Positions 43,233 through 52,804 are shown, counted from the stretch's first letter. The stretch is DNA of 64,000 nt from Terriglobia bacterium (GCA_020072645.1 JAIQGK010000014.1:1-64000); one strand, 5' to 3'. Notes: generated by a model not told the origin, from the letters alone. Program-made: numbers and translations.

Positions 43233-45407
43233 ATGCGCCGTTTTACGCTCTTAATCGTTTCAGCCATGGCTATTTTACTCATGGGAGGCGTTTTTGTTCA
43301 GCTTTCCGCCCAGCCAGCGGCAAAAAAGGCTTTCACCTTTGAGGACATGATGTCCTTAAAGCGCATTGGCGGCCCGGCAATCTCGCCAGACGGCAAATGG
43401 GTGCTATTTGCCGCTGTGGATGTTGACCTGAAAGAGAATAAACGGACTTCCCATCTCTGGGTGGTCCCCATGGCTGGCGGAGCCGCGCGACAACTCCCGG
43501 TAACCCCCGCGGGCGAGAGTGGCGGACATTGGGCGCCCGACGGAAAGAGCTATCTCTACCTGAGTGCGGCGGAAGGCGGCACGCAGATATGGGTGAGGGG
43601 CTTTGACTCAACCTCAGGTACACCCAGCGTTGCAGCCACGAAAATTACCAGCATCTCCACGGAAGCCGATGGCGCCATCTGGTCTCCCGACGGCAAAAAT
43701 ATTGTTTTTATTTCTGAAGTTTTTCCCGGCTGCATGGACGACGCCTGCAACAAATTCAGCGATGAAGAGCGCGCCAAGTCCAAAGTTAAGGCAATGGTCT
43801 TCGAACATCTGCTGTTCCGGCACTGGAACCATTACACCAGCGGCAAGCGCAGCCATCTTTTTGTTGTTTCGGCAGAAGGCGGAGCGGCAAAAGACCTGAC
43901 TCCGGGCGACCATGACGTTCCTCCTTTCAGCCTGGGCGGACAGGATCCATATGCGATTTCTCCGGACGGAAAAGAAGTGGCGTTTACGAGCAACTGGGAT
44001 GAGGTTGGCGCGACAAGCACGAACAATGACATTTTTGTGGTGCCCATAACCGGCGGCGAACCGAAAAAGCTCAGCACCAGTCCGGGAGGCGACTCCACGC
44101 CGCTCTATTCGCCTGACGGCAAGTGGCTCGCATGGCGCATGCAAAAGCGCGCCGGGTATGAGAGCGACCGGTTCAGGCTGGTTGTTTACGATCGCAAGAG
44201 CGGCGAGATCAAAAACCTGACTGAAAATTTTGATCAGTGGGTGGAAACCATCGCCTGGTCGCCCGATTCGAAGTTTATTTATTTCACATCGGAAAAAGAA
44301 GGCGCATCGCCGATCTACCGGCTGAATCTGCCCGTCGCCCTCGCCGGCGCCAGACCCACAGGGACGGGCATAAAGGACATTGAAGAAATCCTCGGCGGCA
44401 CCAATGACGAGTTGAGCGTCTCCGCGGATGGCAAGACGATGGTCTTTACTCAGCTCTCTGTGGCGGCGCCTAGCGAGGTTTACAAAATCGCGCTCGAAGG
44501 TCAGACATCCGGCTCAACCGCAAAATCCGGCAGGACCGGCCCCACCTCCACAATGGCATACAAGTCGAACTATGTTGCCGAGGAACTTAGCCACCTGAAC
44601 GATGCGACGCTGGCAAAGGTTGACATGCAGCCGGTGGAATCATTCTGGTTTGCCGGCGCTGGTGGGACCAAGGTCCAGGGATTTCTGGTGAAGCCGCCAC
44701 GGTTCAACAAGGACGCAAAATATCCCGTCAAGTTTCTCATCCATGGCGGGCCGCAAGGCCAGTGGGGCGACGAATGGTCCTACCGCTGGAATGCCGAACT
44801 TTTTGCCGCCGATGGCTACGTGGTGATCATGGTCAACCCTCGCGGATCAACCGGCTATGGGCAGGCGTTTGTGGATGGCGTGAACAAGGATTGGGGCGGC
44901 AAGCCTTACATCGACCTGATGAATGGGCTTGATTACGCGGAGAAAACCTACCCGTTTATCGACAAAGACCGCGAGTGCGCCCTGGGCGCGAGCTATGGCG
45001 GCTACATGATTGACTGGATCCTTGGACACACCAATCGATTCAAGTGCCTTGTATCGCACGATGGAATGTTCAACACGGAAAGCGCTTACGGCAGCACGGA
45101 AGAGCTGTGGTTTCCGGAGTGGGAGTTTGGCGATACGCCATGGAACAACCGCGAAGGCTACCGCAAATGGTCGCCACATCTTTTTGCCGCGCAGTTCAAG
45201 ACGCCGACGCTTGTTGTCCACAGCCAGCTTGATTACCGGCTGGACGTCTCTGAAGGCTTCCAGTTATTTACCACGCTGCAACGGCTGAATATCCCTTCAA
45301 AAATGCTGTACTTCCCCGATGAAGGACACTGGATACTCAAACCGCAGAACAGCGAGCTATGGTACAAGACCGTGAATGGATGGGTGGACTCGTATTTGAA
45401 AAAGTAG
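43233..45407 (+). CDS. Exported S9-family peptidase (acylaminoacyl peptidase/DPP type)
   Basis: 724 residues from ATG 43233 (AGGAGA upstream; signal peptide LLIVSAMAILLMGGVFVQLS). The N-terminal 450 residues form a beta-propeller with WD/TolB-like blades (ISPDGKWVLFAAVDVD, WAPDGKSYLYLSAAEGG, YSPDGKWLAWRMQ). The C-terminal alpha/beta hydrolase has the catalytic Ser587 in GASYGGYMIDW, Asp667 in SQLDYRLDV and His699 in PDEGHWI. Prolyl-oligopeptidase relatives cleave short peptides admitted by the propeller. Export implies periplasmic peptide degradation. Single gene facing a convergent DUF2911 gene. Confidence 0.92.
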   Translation: MRRFTLLIVSAMAILLMGGVFVQLSAQPAAKKAFTFEDMMSLKRIGGPAISPDGKWVLFAAVDVDLKENKRTSHLWVVPMAGGAARQLPVTPAGESGGHWAPDGKSYLYLSAAEGGTQIWVRGFDSTSGTPSVAATKITSISTEADGAIWSPDGKNIVFISEVFPGCMDDACNKFSDEERAKSKVKAMVFEHLLFRHWNHYTSGKRSHLFVVSAEGGAAKDLTPGDHDVPPFSLGGQDPYAISPDGKEVAFTSNWDEVGATSTNNDIFVVPITGGEPKKLSTSPGGDSTPLYSPDGKWLAWRMQKRAGYESDRFRLVVYDRKSGEIKNLTENFDQWVETIAWSPDSKFIYFTSEKEGASPIYRLNLPVALAGARPTGTGIKDIEEILGGTNDELSVSADGKTMVFTQLSVAAPSEVYKIALEGQTSGSTAKSGRTGPTSTMAYKSNYVAEELSHLNDATLAKVDMQPVESFWFAGAGGTKVQGFLVKPPRFNKDAKYPVKFLIHGGPQGQWGDEWSYRWNAELFAADGYVVIMVNPRGSTGYGQAFVDGVNKDWGGKPYIDLMNGLDYAEKTYPFIDKDRECALGASYGGYMIDWILGHTNRFKCLVSHDGMFNTESAYGSTEELWFPEWEFGDTPWNNREGYRKWSPHLFAAQFKTPTLVVHSQLDYRLDVSEGFQLFTTLQRLNIPSKMLYFPDEGHWILKPQNSELWYKTVNGWVDSYLKK

Positions 45408-45571
45408 CGGGTTGCGAGTTGCTTTTTCCGTAGTCCGAAGCGAAGCGAGGGATCCCTTTAGCGACGAAGACTTTGGCCCTATAGTCACTGTCGGAAGGGA
45501 TACCACAGTGTCGACCCGATAGCGCTTCGGTACAATAGGGCTCCCTCACCCGCTATGCGGGATTCGGGATT
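45408..45571. repeat. Repeat-like spacer between convergent genes
   Basis: Contains GTCCGAAGCGAAGCGAGGGA and, further on, AGCGCTTCGGTACAATAGGG with CTCCCTCACC, which are partly complementary, and a small CCCGC-TAT-GCGGG hairpin near 45550. GGGCTCCCTC also occurs near 39200. It may contain the terminators of both flanking genes. Confidence 0.45.
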
Positions 45572-46735
45572 TCAGCTCGCTTCCTTGAGTTTTTTGAGGG
45601 CAGCTTCGTATGCAGGAAGCTGGCCTTTCCGGTCCGCCGGAATATTTTGCACCACAATCTCCCAGTTCTTTATTGCTTTTTCCTTATCGCCGGTAGCCGT
45701 GTATGCCCGCGCCAGCCCCAGGTAACCCCAGAATTTATCTTCTGGGTGCCTTTTCTGGTTGAATTTAAAGACTTCAATAGCTTTTTCTTTTCTACCGGCG
45801 CCCAGCAGGCGCATCCCGTAAATATGGACTGGCAGCAGATCGGCACCGGTGAGCTGAAACGCATGGTCCATCAGCTTATCTGCCTCGTCGGTTTTGCCCA
45901 TTGCCTGTAGCACGTCCGCTTTGGTCTGCACCGTGGAGAAATCTTCGCTTCCGATGGTAGCTCCGCGAAACGGACCATGAATGGCTTTATCAGCCCAGAT
46001 CAAGGCTTCATCCAGATTGATTTTGTTGGCCGCGCAAAACTGCGCGGCATTCTGCCAATTCTTGTAGTCGAAACCCGGCCATGACAGCAGGTTATGCCGC
46101 ATCTGCGCCACGTACAGTTCGTTGGCATTGGGCACGTCAATACGGAAGGAGACTCTCTTGTCTTCCCACTGGAGATAGGCGACCGTCGAATCCGGCTTAC
46201 GCTCGTCAAATCCAAATGTAAGAAATTCTGTATGCGGCGCGGACACTGGGTTGGCCGGCACCCTCAGAACATCCTCTTTTGGATCATATTGAAAACTTCC
46301 CCACCCCGCATTGTTCGTGGAGAAGATCCACTGCCACGGCCCATCTTTCTCCACGTCCAGAAACAGGCCATACGTTCCAGCTTTGAGCGTTTTGCCATCC
46401 ACCTTCACATCGTGCGAAAACGAGATGGTAGTAGTTTCATTGGCGCCGGCCCTCCAGGGCGCGGCCTTGGTTGGCCCAAAGCCTTCGTCAATAAAACCAT
46501 AGTGCACCACTTCTCCCCAGATGTGCCCGCTCCGGTCCGCTCCGCCTCCGCCATGCAGATTAGGACTGTGATAAGAGATAGCCACCTTCACCAGCCCAAT
46601 CCACTGGGCCACTTCGGCCTTTTCATTATTTCCGTTGGGCGGGATGGGAATCTCGGCGAAGTCCTGCGCCGGGGAAATGTTCCCAAATGCAAGCAGCATG
46701 ACCAGGATCAACAACAGGGCATAATTCTTTTTCAT
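45572..46735 (-). CDS. Exported DUF2911 protein with C-terminal TPR-like helices
   Basis: 387 residues with signal peptide (YALLLILVMLLAFGNISPAQ). The DUF2911 domain covers about 40-190: VKVAISYHSPNLHGGGG, WRAGANETTTISFSHDVKVD, LKAGTYGLFLDVEKDGPWQW. The rest is helical with TPR-like repeats (FSTVQTKADVLQAMGKTDEA, KEKAIKNWEIVVQNIPADRK). DUF2911 proteins are common in Bacteroidetes and Acidobacteria and are uncharacterised. The arrangement suggests a periplasmic protein-binding scaffold (inference). Single gene. Confidence 0.85.
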   Translation of the reverse strand: MKKNYALLLILVMLLAFGNISPAQDFAEIPIPPNGNNEKAEVAQWIGLVKVAISYHSPNLHGGGGADRSGHIWGEVVHYGFIDEGFGPTKAAPWRAGANETTTISFSHDVKVDGKTLKAGTYGLFLDVEKDGPWQWIFSTNNAGWGSFQYDPKEDVLRVPANPVSAPHTEFLTFGFDERKPDSTVAYLQWEDKRVSFRIDVPNANELYVAQMRHNLLSWPGFDYKNWQNAAQFCAANKINLDEALIWADKAIHGPFRGATIGSEDFSTVQTKADVLQAMGKTDEADKLMDHAFQLTGADLLPVHIYGMRLLGAGRKEKAIEVFKFNQKRHPEDKFWGYLGLARAYTATGDKEKAIKNWEIVVQNIPADRKGQLPAYEAALKKLKEAS

Positions 46736-47013
46736 TTGAGCCGCCTAACAAAGAATTTCTTGGACGAAGAGTAGAAACATGACCATGCCACCACTTGGCC
46801 CAATGGCCCGTTCATAGCAATGCACAGAAGTGTTTCAGCCACTTGGACGCAGGGCAAACTCAAATGTTAGCCTCTGGCTCTTAAGGAACCCCAACGGGAA
46901 TCGGGTGCCATGTTGGGGGTTGGGCGAACCGTGCCGTTCGTCTCTTGTTCAGGTTATCCGGTCACACAATCTCCCAGGCACCTGACTTCGCTCCTGGTGC
47001 TACAATCCAAACC

Positions 47014-47733
47014 GTGTTCAAAAGCGCACTCGCAATCCTATTTTTGTTGGTGGCAGCGGCGGCCATGGGACAAGACCAGCAACCCGCGCCAACACCCAGT
47101 GCCCAGCCTGCCGCGCCTTCGCCAGACGGCAAGCCGCAGGTCAAAGTGAATTACCTGAACGTCTGTACGCCGGGAACCGATGAACAAGCGATTATCAAGA
47201 GCGCGCTGGCGGCAGTGCAGTCCAAGCCGGCCTTCAGCACGGACTTTGAGCTTTCCCGCGGACGCACTTCGCTGAAAGACGCTCCCGACGCAAAGTACGT
47301 CCGCCTGCGCAGGGACTTTGCGGCGGAGTCTCCGCTGCTTACCGCGCAGTACTCCATGAGCACGGACGCAACCAATACGGTTGAGATCCTGGTGCTGCGG
47401 CCGCGCGATCCTAAAGATTTTCTGCAGGTAGTGATGGAAGACCGCATGTCTGCCAGTGCAGCCAAGCCGCTTTCTCTCTTGCAGGTGGATACGCCGACTT
47501 CTCGCGTGAGAGTTGAGCGGCTCAACAAGAGTTCTGCCGTGCTGTCACGCTGTGAGGAAGTTGACCAGAGCGCCTACGAACCGGTGTTTCATCAGGCATC
47601 TGAAATCATGGCGCAATATCGCGCGGCGCTGGGACTGCGTACCGCCTTCCGCTCGGATCTCGCGTGGCTTAACGCCAATGCCAAGGCGGCAGCGCCGGCC
47701 CCCAAGCGAAAACCGGCCGCGGCCAAGCACTGA
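47014..47733 (+). CDS. Exported protein, unknown
   Basis: 239 residues from GTG 47014, where a signal peptide starts (VFKSALAILFLLVAAAAMGQ); no ATG is better placed. A Pro/Ala-rich linker (PTPSAQPAAPSPDGKPQ) precedes a globular domain with NYLNVCTPGTDEQAIIKSAL, FELSRGRTSLKDAPDAKYV and CEEVDQSAYEPVFHQ, then a lysine/alanine tail. No family recognised. It ends 16 bases before trxB on the same strand, so the two are probably co-transcribed. Confidence 0.65.
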   Translation: MFKSALAILFLLVAAAAMGQDQQPAPTPSAQPAAPSPDGKPQVKVNYLNVCTPGTDEQAIIKSALAAVQSKPAFSTDFELSRGRTSLKDAPDAKYVRLRRDFAAESPLLTAQYSMSTDATNTVEILVLRPRDPKDFLQVVMEDRMSASAAKPLSLLQVDTPTSRVRVERLNKSSAVLSRCEEVDQSAYEPVFHQASEIMAQYRAALGLRTAFRSDLAWLNANAKAAAPAPKRKPAAAKH

Positions 47734-47749
47734 AACTAAATCGAAGGTT

Positions 47750-48706
47750 ATGAATCTAATGGATGCCATGGAAAATTCCGTTCGCGATACAGTAGTGCTG
47801 GGTACCGGTTGCGCCGGCCTTACGGCCGCAATCTATGCGGCCCGTGCCAACCTGAAACCGCTGGTGATTGAAGGCCACGAGCCTGGAGGCCAGCTCTCTC
47901 TTACTACGCTGGTGGAAAACTTTCCCGGCTTCCCTGAAGGCATCCAAGGGCCGGAGCTGATAGAGAACATGCGCAAACAGGCAGCGCGCTTTGGCGCAGA
48001 ATACATGCGCGCGCACCTGGTAAAAGCCAATCTGGACGAGCGGCCCTTTAAGCTAGACTTTGGGGGTGACAAGACCGTGCTAACGCGAACGCTCATCATC
48101 GCCAGCGGAGCTTCAGCGCGATGGCTGGGACTGCCGAACGAGCACAAGTTGATCGGCCATGGCGTCTCTTCCTGCGCAACGTGTGACGGCTTCTTCTTCA
48201 AAGGCAAGCCGATTACTGTGATCGGCGGCGGAGATTCCGCCATGGAAGAAGCTTTGTTCCTCAGCCGCTTTGCCACCAAGGTCACGATAATCCATCGGCG
48301 CGAGCACTTCCGCGCATCCAAGATCATGCTGGACCGCGCGCGCAAGCACGAGAAAATCGAGTTCCTCACGGACACAATGGTGGAAGATGTCCTTGACCCC
48401 AGCCTGAAGGAAGTAGTCGCGCTCAAGCTGAAGAATCTAAAGACCGGAAAGGTCTGGGACTTCCCTACCAGCGCCATGTTCCTGGGAATTGGTCATGAGC
48501 CCAACGCCAAGATGTTCACCGGCCAGCTTGATATGGACGACGACGGCTACCTGAAGACCCGTGACTTTGTGATGACGCGTGTCCCCGGCGTCTTTGCCTG
48601 CGGCGACGTACAGGACCGCCGATATCGGCAGGCGATTACCGCTGCGGGATCAGGTTGCGCGGCAGCGATCGAGGCGGAGAAGTTTCTGGAAGAGCACGGA
48701 AGGTAA
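47750..48706 (+). CDS. trxB: Thioredoxin-disulfide reductase-like flavoprotein
   Basis: 318 residues from ATG 47750. FAD-binding GTGCAGLTAAIYAARANLKP (the second glycine is followed by Cys, a small variation), NADPH-binding VIGGGDSAMEEALFLSRFA with HRREHFRASK, and the redox centre SSCATCDGFFF with CATC near residue 143 identify thioredoxin reductase. The C-terminal FAD motif ACGDVQDRRYRQAITAAGSG is complete. It would reduce thioredoxin using NADPH, supplying electrons for ribonucleotide reductase and repair. Frame is open upstream but overlaps the previous gene and is not protein-like there. Confidence 0.93.
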   Translation: MNLMDAMENSVRDTVVLGTGCAGLTAAIYAARANLKPLVIEGHEPGGQLSLTTLVENFPGFPEGIQGPELIENMRKQAARFGAEYMRAHLVKANLDERPFKLDFGGDKTVLTRTLIIASGASARWLGLPNEHKLIGHGVSSCATCDGFFFKGKPITVIGGGDSAMEEALFLSRFATKVTIIHRREHFRASKIMLDRARKHEKIEFLTDTMVEDVLDPSLKEVVALKLKNLKTGKVWDFPTSAMFLGIGHEPNAKMFTGQLDMDDDGYLKTRDFVMTRVPGVFACGDVQDRRYRQAITAAGSGCAAAIEAEKFLEEHGR

Positions 48707-48717
48707 GCGACACTAAT

Positions 48718-48806
48718 GATTTGCGAATTGTGATTTGTGATTGTTCTTTTCTGCCCGAGACAACCAATCACAAGTCGCCAATCGCAAATTACAAATCCCT
48801 CGCACT
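48718..48806. repeat. Imperfect inverted repeat in trxB downstream spacer
   Basis: TTTGCGAATTGTGATTTGTG plus ATTG (48720-48743) is answered by CAATCACAAGTCGCCAATCG plus CAAATTACAAATC (48765-48797). Interior is 20 bases. The palindromic AT-rich form resembles the GCAATTAGCAGTTGGC element at 41031 and may stop trxB transcription. Confidence 0.6.
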
Positions 48807-48864
48807 TGTGTTAAAAAAGTAAGTTCCTTTCTATGCCCGCATCTCAAACCATCCAGGAGCCCAA

Positions 48865-49782
48865 TTGTTAAGGGCCACCTTCATTTCCCTGTCAGAAAGC
48901 AAGTCTCTGCGCTCGGCGGCGGAGAAAACATGGATCGGCCAGCGGCTCTCTCGCCGCTTTGTCGCCGGAACCACCATTGAAGATGCGCTTGCCGCCACAC
49001 AGGCCATGAACAAACTGGGCCTGAGCGTGAGCGTGGACAATCTGGGCGAAAACGTGACCAACGCCGACGAAGCCCGGCACAGCGCACAGCTCTATCACCA
49101 GATGCTGGACCAAATGAACGCGCTGGGACTGAATGCCAACGTGAGCTTGAAGCTCACGCACATGGGCCTGGATGTGGACGAAGCGATGGCCTATGAGATT
49201 GCTTCGGGTGTGGTGCAGCACGCGGTGCGGATCAATAATTTCGTCCGCATTGATATGGAAGGCTCGCCGTATACGCAGCGGACGCTGGATTTTGTTCATA
49301 AGCTGCACAGCCAGCCGGAAAATGCCGGCCGCGTGGGCGCGGTAATCCAGTCGTATATGTTCCGAAGCGAAAAAGATGTTGAAGAGCTATTGGCACAGCG
49401 GATACGAATACGGTTGTGCAAAGGCGCATACAAAGAGCCTCCTGAGATCGCGTTCCCGAAGAAAGATGACGTGGACGCGAATTACGTCAAGCTGATGAAG
49501 ATGCTGCTGAAGAGCGGCGTCTATCACGGCATCGCCACGCACGATGAGAACATGATCCGGGCCACGATTGAGTTTGCGCAAAAAGAAAAGATTGCCGCCT
49601 CGACATTTGAGTTCCAAATGCTTTACGGCGTGCGTCGCGACTTGCAGCAGAAGCTGGTGAAAGAAGGCTGGCGCTGCCGTGTGTACATTCCGTTCGGAAC
49701 GGAGTGGTATCCCTACCTGATGCGGCGGCTGGCAGAGCGCCCGGCAAACGCCATCTTTATCTTGAAGAACCTTTTTAGGTAG
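48865..49782 (+). CDS. Proline dehydrogenase
   Basis: 305 residues from TTG 48865 (CCAGGAGCCCAA upstream). Monofunctional, FAD-dependent TIM barrel: VSVDNLGENVTNADEA, LTHMGLDVDEAMAYEIA, VRIDMEGSPYTQRTLDF, RLCKGAYKEPPEIAFPKKDD and FEFQMLYGVRRDLQQKLVKE near the end, then IPFGTEWYPYLMRRLAERPAN. It oxidises proline to pyrroline-5-carboxylate, passing electrons to quinone. The second-step dehydrogenase is not in the window. The short length is normal for the Thermus/Bacillus-type enzyme. Confidence 0.93.
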   Translation: MLRATFISLSESKSLRSAAEKTWIGQRLSRRFVAGTTIEDALAATQAMNKLGLSVSVDNLGENVTNADEARHSAQLYHQMLDQMNALGLNANVSLKLTHMGLDVDEAMAYEIASGVVQHAVRINNFVRIDMEGSPYTQRTLDFVHKLHSQPENAGRVGAVIQSYMFRSEKDVEELLAQRIRIRLCKGAYKEPPEIAFPKKDDVDANYVKLMKMLLKSGVYHGIATHDENMIRATIEFAQKEKIAASTFEFQMLYGVRRDLQQKLVKEGWRCRVYIPFGTEWYPYLMRRLAERPANAIFILKNLFR

Positions 49783-49928
49783 GATTTTTTCGCCGCAGAT
49801 TTCCGCAGAGAGCGGCTGATAAAAACCAAAGCCAGTTCTGGCCGCGAATTTCGCGAATGAACACGATTCGCGTTTTTCGCGTTGATTCGCGGCTGATTTT
49901 TCTGATCGGCGCTTATCTGTGGCCAGCT

Positions 49929-51167
49929 TCAGCGCTTCTTTCTTAACTCCTCCAACGAATACTTTGTCCCGCGCCAGGTAATGGCTCCATCACGCAGGGC
50001 GAGGAAGGCGGACTGCAAAGTGGCGAAGTTGAATACCAGCGCGGCCACCGGGCAGGTAAGAAACATCCATGGAGAGCTGGCCATGTATCGCCCGGTGAGC
50101 GTGTAAGCGAGCGCGATCATGGCGACGGCCACGGCGAATGGGGCGCGCGCCCAGCCAGAAGCCAGCAGAAGCCCTAAAAAGGGACAGACGCACAGAAAAA
50201 AAGTAACCGCGCAGACGGCCAGCACCAGGCTGATGCGAAACTGCAGAAAGGCAAAAAGATTTTTCTCCAGGTTGGCGACCACGCCTGCTGCGCCCACGGC
50301 CCAGCGCAGGCTTACAAGGTCAGGGCCAAAGACTACGTCCTGCCGAAGCCCCGCGCTCTTGATGGACTCACCCAGTTTGATATCGTCGACCACTTCGAGG
50401 CGGAGTTTTTCATAGGTGCCAATGGCTTCATAAGCTGAGCGTCGGATGAGATTGAACGCGCCGACTCCGATGTGATCGCGCGCCTTGGGATCGCGCACCT
50501 TCCACGGTCGCATGGCAAAGCTGGACATGACCTGAGGAAATGAAATCATCATGCGCTCGCCCAGGGTCTTCATGTGTGCGGTAGGAAAAAGCACAAGATG
50601 GTCGGTCTCGGTCTTTGACGCGTAGTGAATAGCGCGGCGCAGAGTATCAGACCGAAAGACACAATCAGCGTCAGTGAACAGCAGCCAGTCACTGCTGGTC
50701 TGCTGTGCATTTCTCTGTGAGGCGTTTCCTTGTGCGGCGTCCCTCTGTGCGGCGTTTCCTCGGGAACCCAGCCACATGGCATGCACCTTTCCCATCCAGC
50801 CTGAAGGCAACTCGTGTACATGGATTACTCGTAGCTTGCTGGCAGAGGCAGGTTCTGCGGCGAGGCGTTCCATGATCGCGCCGGTCTGGTCAGTGGACCG
50901 GTCATTGACGGCAACGATCTGGTAGTTCCGATAGTTGAGTTGGAGAAGAGATCGAAGCGCGGCTTCAATCTCGGCTTCTTCATTGCGCGCCGGAACAACG
51001 ATGGTGAGCCAAGGCAGCGGTGAATCTAGCGGAGGATTCCACTCAGGCTGCGTGAGGTCGGCGACTTCAGAAAAATGCATGGCTAGCTGCAGGGCGGGAA
51101 CAAGCCAGATCAGGGCCAGCAGCAGGCCTGATATCCAGTAAAGTAATGTCCAGTCCAACACAATCAT
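49929..51167 (-). CDS. Membrane-bound family 2 glycosyltransferase
   Basis: 412 residues. One N-terminal membrane helix, then the GT-A domain: LTIVVPARNEEAEIEAALRS, VNDRSTDQTG, DWLLFTDADCVFRSDT (DxD metal site), EVVDDIKLGESIKSAG. Three to four membrane helices complete the C-terminus. The architecture resembles the hopanoid-associated HpnB type and other lipid-linked transferases. An internal 15-base minisatellite (50716-50760) encodes GNAAQ-RDAAQ-GNASQ next to the DxD region. Start ATGA overlaps the MFS stop by four bases, so it is the second gene of a pair and may act on the carrier's cargo. Confidence 0.82.
   Translation of the reverse strand: MIVLDWTLLYWISGLLLALIWLVPALQLAMHFSEVADLTQPEWNPPLDSPLPWLTIVVPARNEEAEIEAALRSLLQLNYRNYQIVAVNDRSTDQTGAIMERLAAEPASASKLRVIHVHELPSGWMGKVHAMWLGSRGNAAQRDAAQGNASQRNAQQTSSDWLLFTDADCVFRSDTLRRAIHYASKTETDHLVLFPTAHMKTLGERMMISFPQVMSSFAMRPWKVRDPKARDHIGVGAFNLIRRSAYEAIGTYEKLRLEVVDDIKLGESIKSAGLRQDVVFGPDLVSLRWAVGAAGVVANLEKNLFAFLQFRISLVLAVCAVTFFLCVCPFLGLLLASGWARAPFAVAVAMIALAYTLTGRYMASSPWMFLTCPVAALVFNFATLQSAFLALRDGAITWRGTKYSLEELRKKR
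50716..50760. repeat. Three 15-base tandem repeats inside the glycosyltransferase gene
   Basis: TGTGAGGCGTTTCCT, TGTGCGGCGTCCCTC and TGTGCGGCGTTTCCT are adjacent and in frame. On the coding (minus) strand each unit gives five residues of the type G/R-N/D-A-A/S-Q. Unit number may vary between strains without shifting the frame. Confidence 0.8.
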
Positions 51168-52387
51168 GTTTGTTGCGCCTGGAAGCGCGGAGCGAACTTT
51201 GCGCCGTAAAGAAGAATGAGGCCGGAGATGCCAGCGGCGACGAAGGCCACCCAGAAAGCGGTCTGCAACGACCCAGTCTTGTCTGAGATGCGGCCGATCA
51301 GTGTCGGGGAGAAAGCGTCTCCTAGTAGATGAATGATAAAGACGTTTGCGGCCAGCGCGGTGGAGCGAATATTGGCGCTCACGGAATTAACCAGCGCCGC
51401 GTTGGTGGGACCGGTGCCGACGAGGACAAAAAATACCGCAACAAACATGGCCGGAAACATCAACGAGCCGGTGGCATAAATGGCGGCCACCATGAATGGC
51501 ACCGCCAAGAGCATGGCGATGCCGGAGAACGAATAATATGCGCCGTAAAAGCGCCGGAGCAGGCGGTCGCCAATCCATCCGCCCAGCAGCGTTGCGCCAA
51601 TGCCATTGATGATCACGATAATGCTGAAGTCGATGTTGGCGGTCTTTAAATCCAGCCCACGCAGACGAACGAGGAATGTGGGAATCCAGACCTGCATGCC
51701 GCCCATGGCAAATGTGTAAGCCGCCATGCCGAGAGTGGAAGTGATGAATGCGCCATTGCGCACAAGCCCGCGAAGCATACCCCATGTGCTGGCCGCCGGT
51801 GCGGTCTTTTCATGTTGACCGCGCGGCGGTTCAGGCAGCATCCAGAGCAAAAGAGCGAGCAGAAAGCCGGGGATTCCGGCGGCCATAAACGGCACGCGCC
51901 AGCTGCCAAAATAGTGCGCCAGGTAGCCGCCGACAAAGTATCCGGCGGCGCTGCCTACGGGCAATCCCAGAAAAAAGATGGAGAGCATGCGGCCACGCTT
52001 GAGCGTCGGGAAAGAGTCGGCGATCAGCGTGGGGGCGATGGTCGCATAACTGGCTTCACCAATGCCAACGATGGCGTGACGAAAAAGAAGCTGATTATAG
52101 TCATGCACGAACCAGGTAAGAAACGTGAAGCCGCTCCAGATAACAATGCCGAAGACTACAATGCTTTTGCGGGGGAAGCGGTCGCCCATCCAGCCGACGA
52201 CAGGCGCGGCAAACATATAGGTGAAGAAGAAGGCGCTGGTGAGCAGGCCGATCTTTGCGTCGCTTAACAGAAATTCTTTTTTCACGTCAGACTGCACCGC
52301 GAAGAGAACATTGCGGTCAATGTAATTAAGGATATTCAGTCCGGTAAGCACCGCCAGCAAAAGGCGAGGATAGAGTTTTGGCGGCAT
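51164..52387 (-). CDS. MFS transporter, spinster-like
   Basis: 407 residues with 12 predicted membrane helices. Helix 1 reads LNILNYIDRNVLFAVQSDVK, the NYIDR motif of spinster-type carriers; MGDRFPRKSIVVFG is the motif A loop; FLGLPVGSAAGYFVGGYLA follows. It is related to the transporter at 15666-17003, with the same layout. Coupled by ATGA overlap to the following glycosyltransferase gene, which hints at lipid or saccharide export or import, but the cargo is unknown. Confidence 0.85.
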   Translation of the reverse strand: MPPKLYPRLLLAVLTGLNILNYIDRNVLFAVQSDVKKEFLLSDAKIGLLTSAFFFTYMFAAPVVGWMGDRFPRKSIVVFGIVIWSGFTFLTWFVHDYNQLLFRHAIVGIGEASYATIAPTLIADSFPTLKRGRMLSIFFLGLPVGSAAGYFVGGYLAHYFGSWRVPFMAAGIPGFLLALLLWMLPEPPRGQHEKTAPAASTWGMLRGLVRNGAFITSTLGMAAYTFAMGGMQVWIPTFLVRLRGLDLKTANIDFSIIVIINGIGATLLGGWIGDRLLRRFYGAYYSFSGIAMLLAVPFMVAAIYATGSLMFPAMFVAVFFVLVGTGPTNAALVNSVSANIRSTALAANVFIIHLLGDAFSPTLIGRISDKTGSLQTAFWVAFVAAGISGLILLYGAKFAPRFQAQQT

Positions 52388-52572
52388 GGGCTGGAGGGAT
52401 TATACCCGTGAGGATAAATGCTAACTACATCCGTGGGGGCGCACATCGCGCCTACTATCGCCAGAGCGTAGAATAACGCAGCTCCGTTGAGCAAAACTCC
52501 GGCCCAGCGACTCCAACCGAGTCTAAACATTGAGACGATAAACAGAAGTGGCGATCCGAGAAAAATCTTCAC
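52336..52572 (-). CDS. Possible small membrane protein upstream of the MFS gene
   Basis: Frame from GTG 52572, 78 residues, overlapping the first 52 bases of the MFS gene. Two hydrophobic segments (KIFLGSPLLFIVSMFRLGW and WAGVLLNGAALFYALAIVGA) are convincing, but the C-terminus after VVSIYPHGY lies over the transporter start and is poor in structure. No clear ribosome binding site. Low confidence. Confidence 0.32.
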   Translation of the reverse strand: MKIFLGSPLLFIVSMFRLGWSRWAGVLLNGAALFYALAIVGAMCAPTDVVSIYPHGYNPSSPCRQNSILAFCWRCLPD

Positions 52573-52804
52573 CAGATCAGCTTTAAAATCTGAGCATGCC
52601 GAATTCTTTCTTCGTCGTCCAAAGCTAATGATGCGTATCTCAGTAAAGGAAGAGGGCGGCTACGAACAAAAGGGAGCCAAGGACAGTACTTAACAAGCCC
52701 AATCCTTCGCCTCCAGATTGAAATTCTGGAACTCTTCATACACCAAAATTTAACAAGCTATATACGATGCTAAGACGCAGGATGGAGACTGGTTTGGTCT
52801 CGGA
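52388..52804. other. Spacer between MFS and a small hypothetical gene
   Basis: About 415 bases. Apart from the doubtful membrane-protein frame ending at 52336, no gene was recognised; no strong hairpin or operator palindrome was seen. Confidence 0.35.

Noticed and set aside
46845-46915. GCAGGGCAAAC sequence resembling the core of a GEMM (cyclic di-GMP) riboswitch
   Set aside because: The second conserved block and the tetraloop-receptor helix do not follow in the right order, so only the short core matches.
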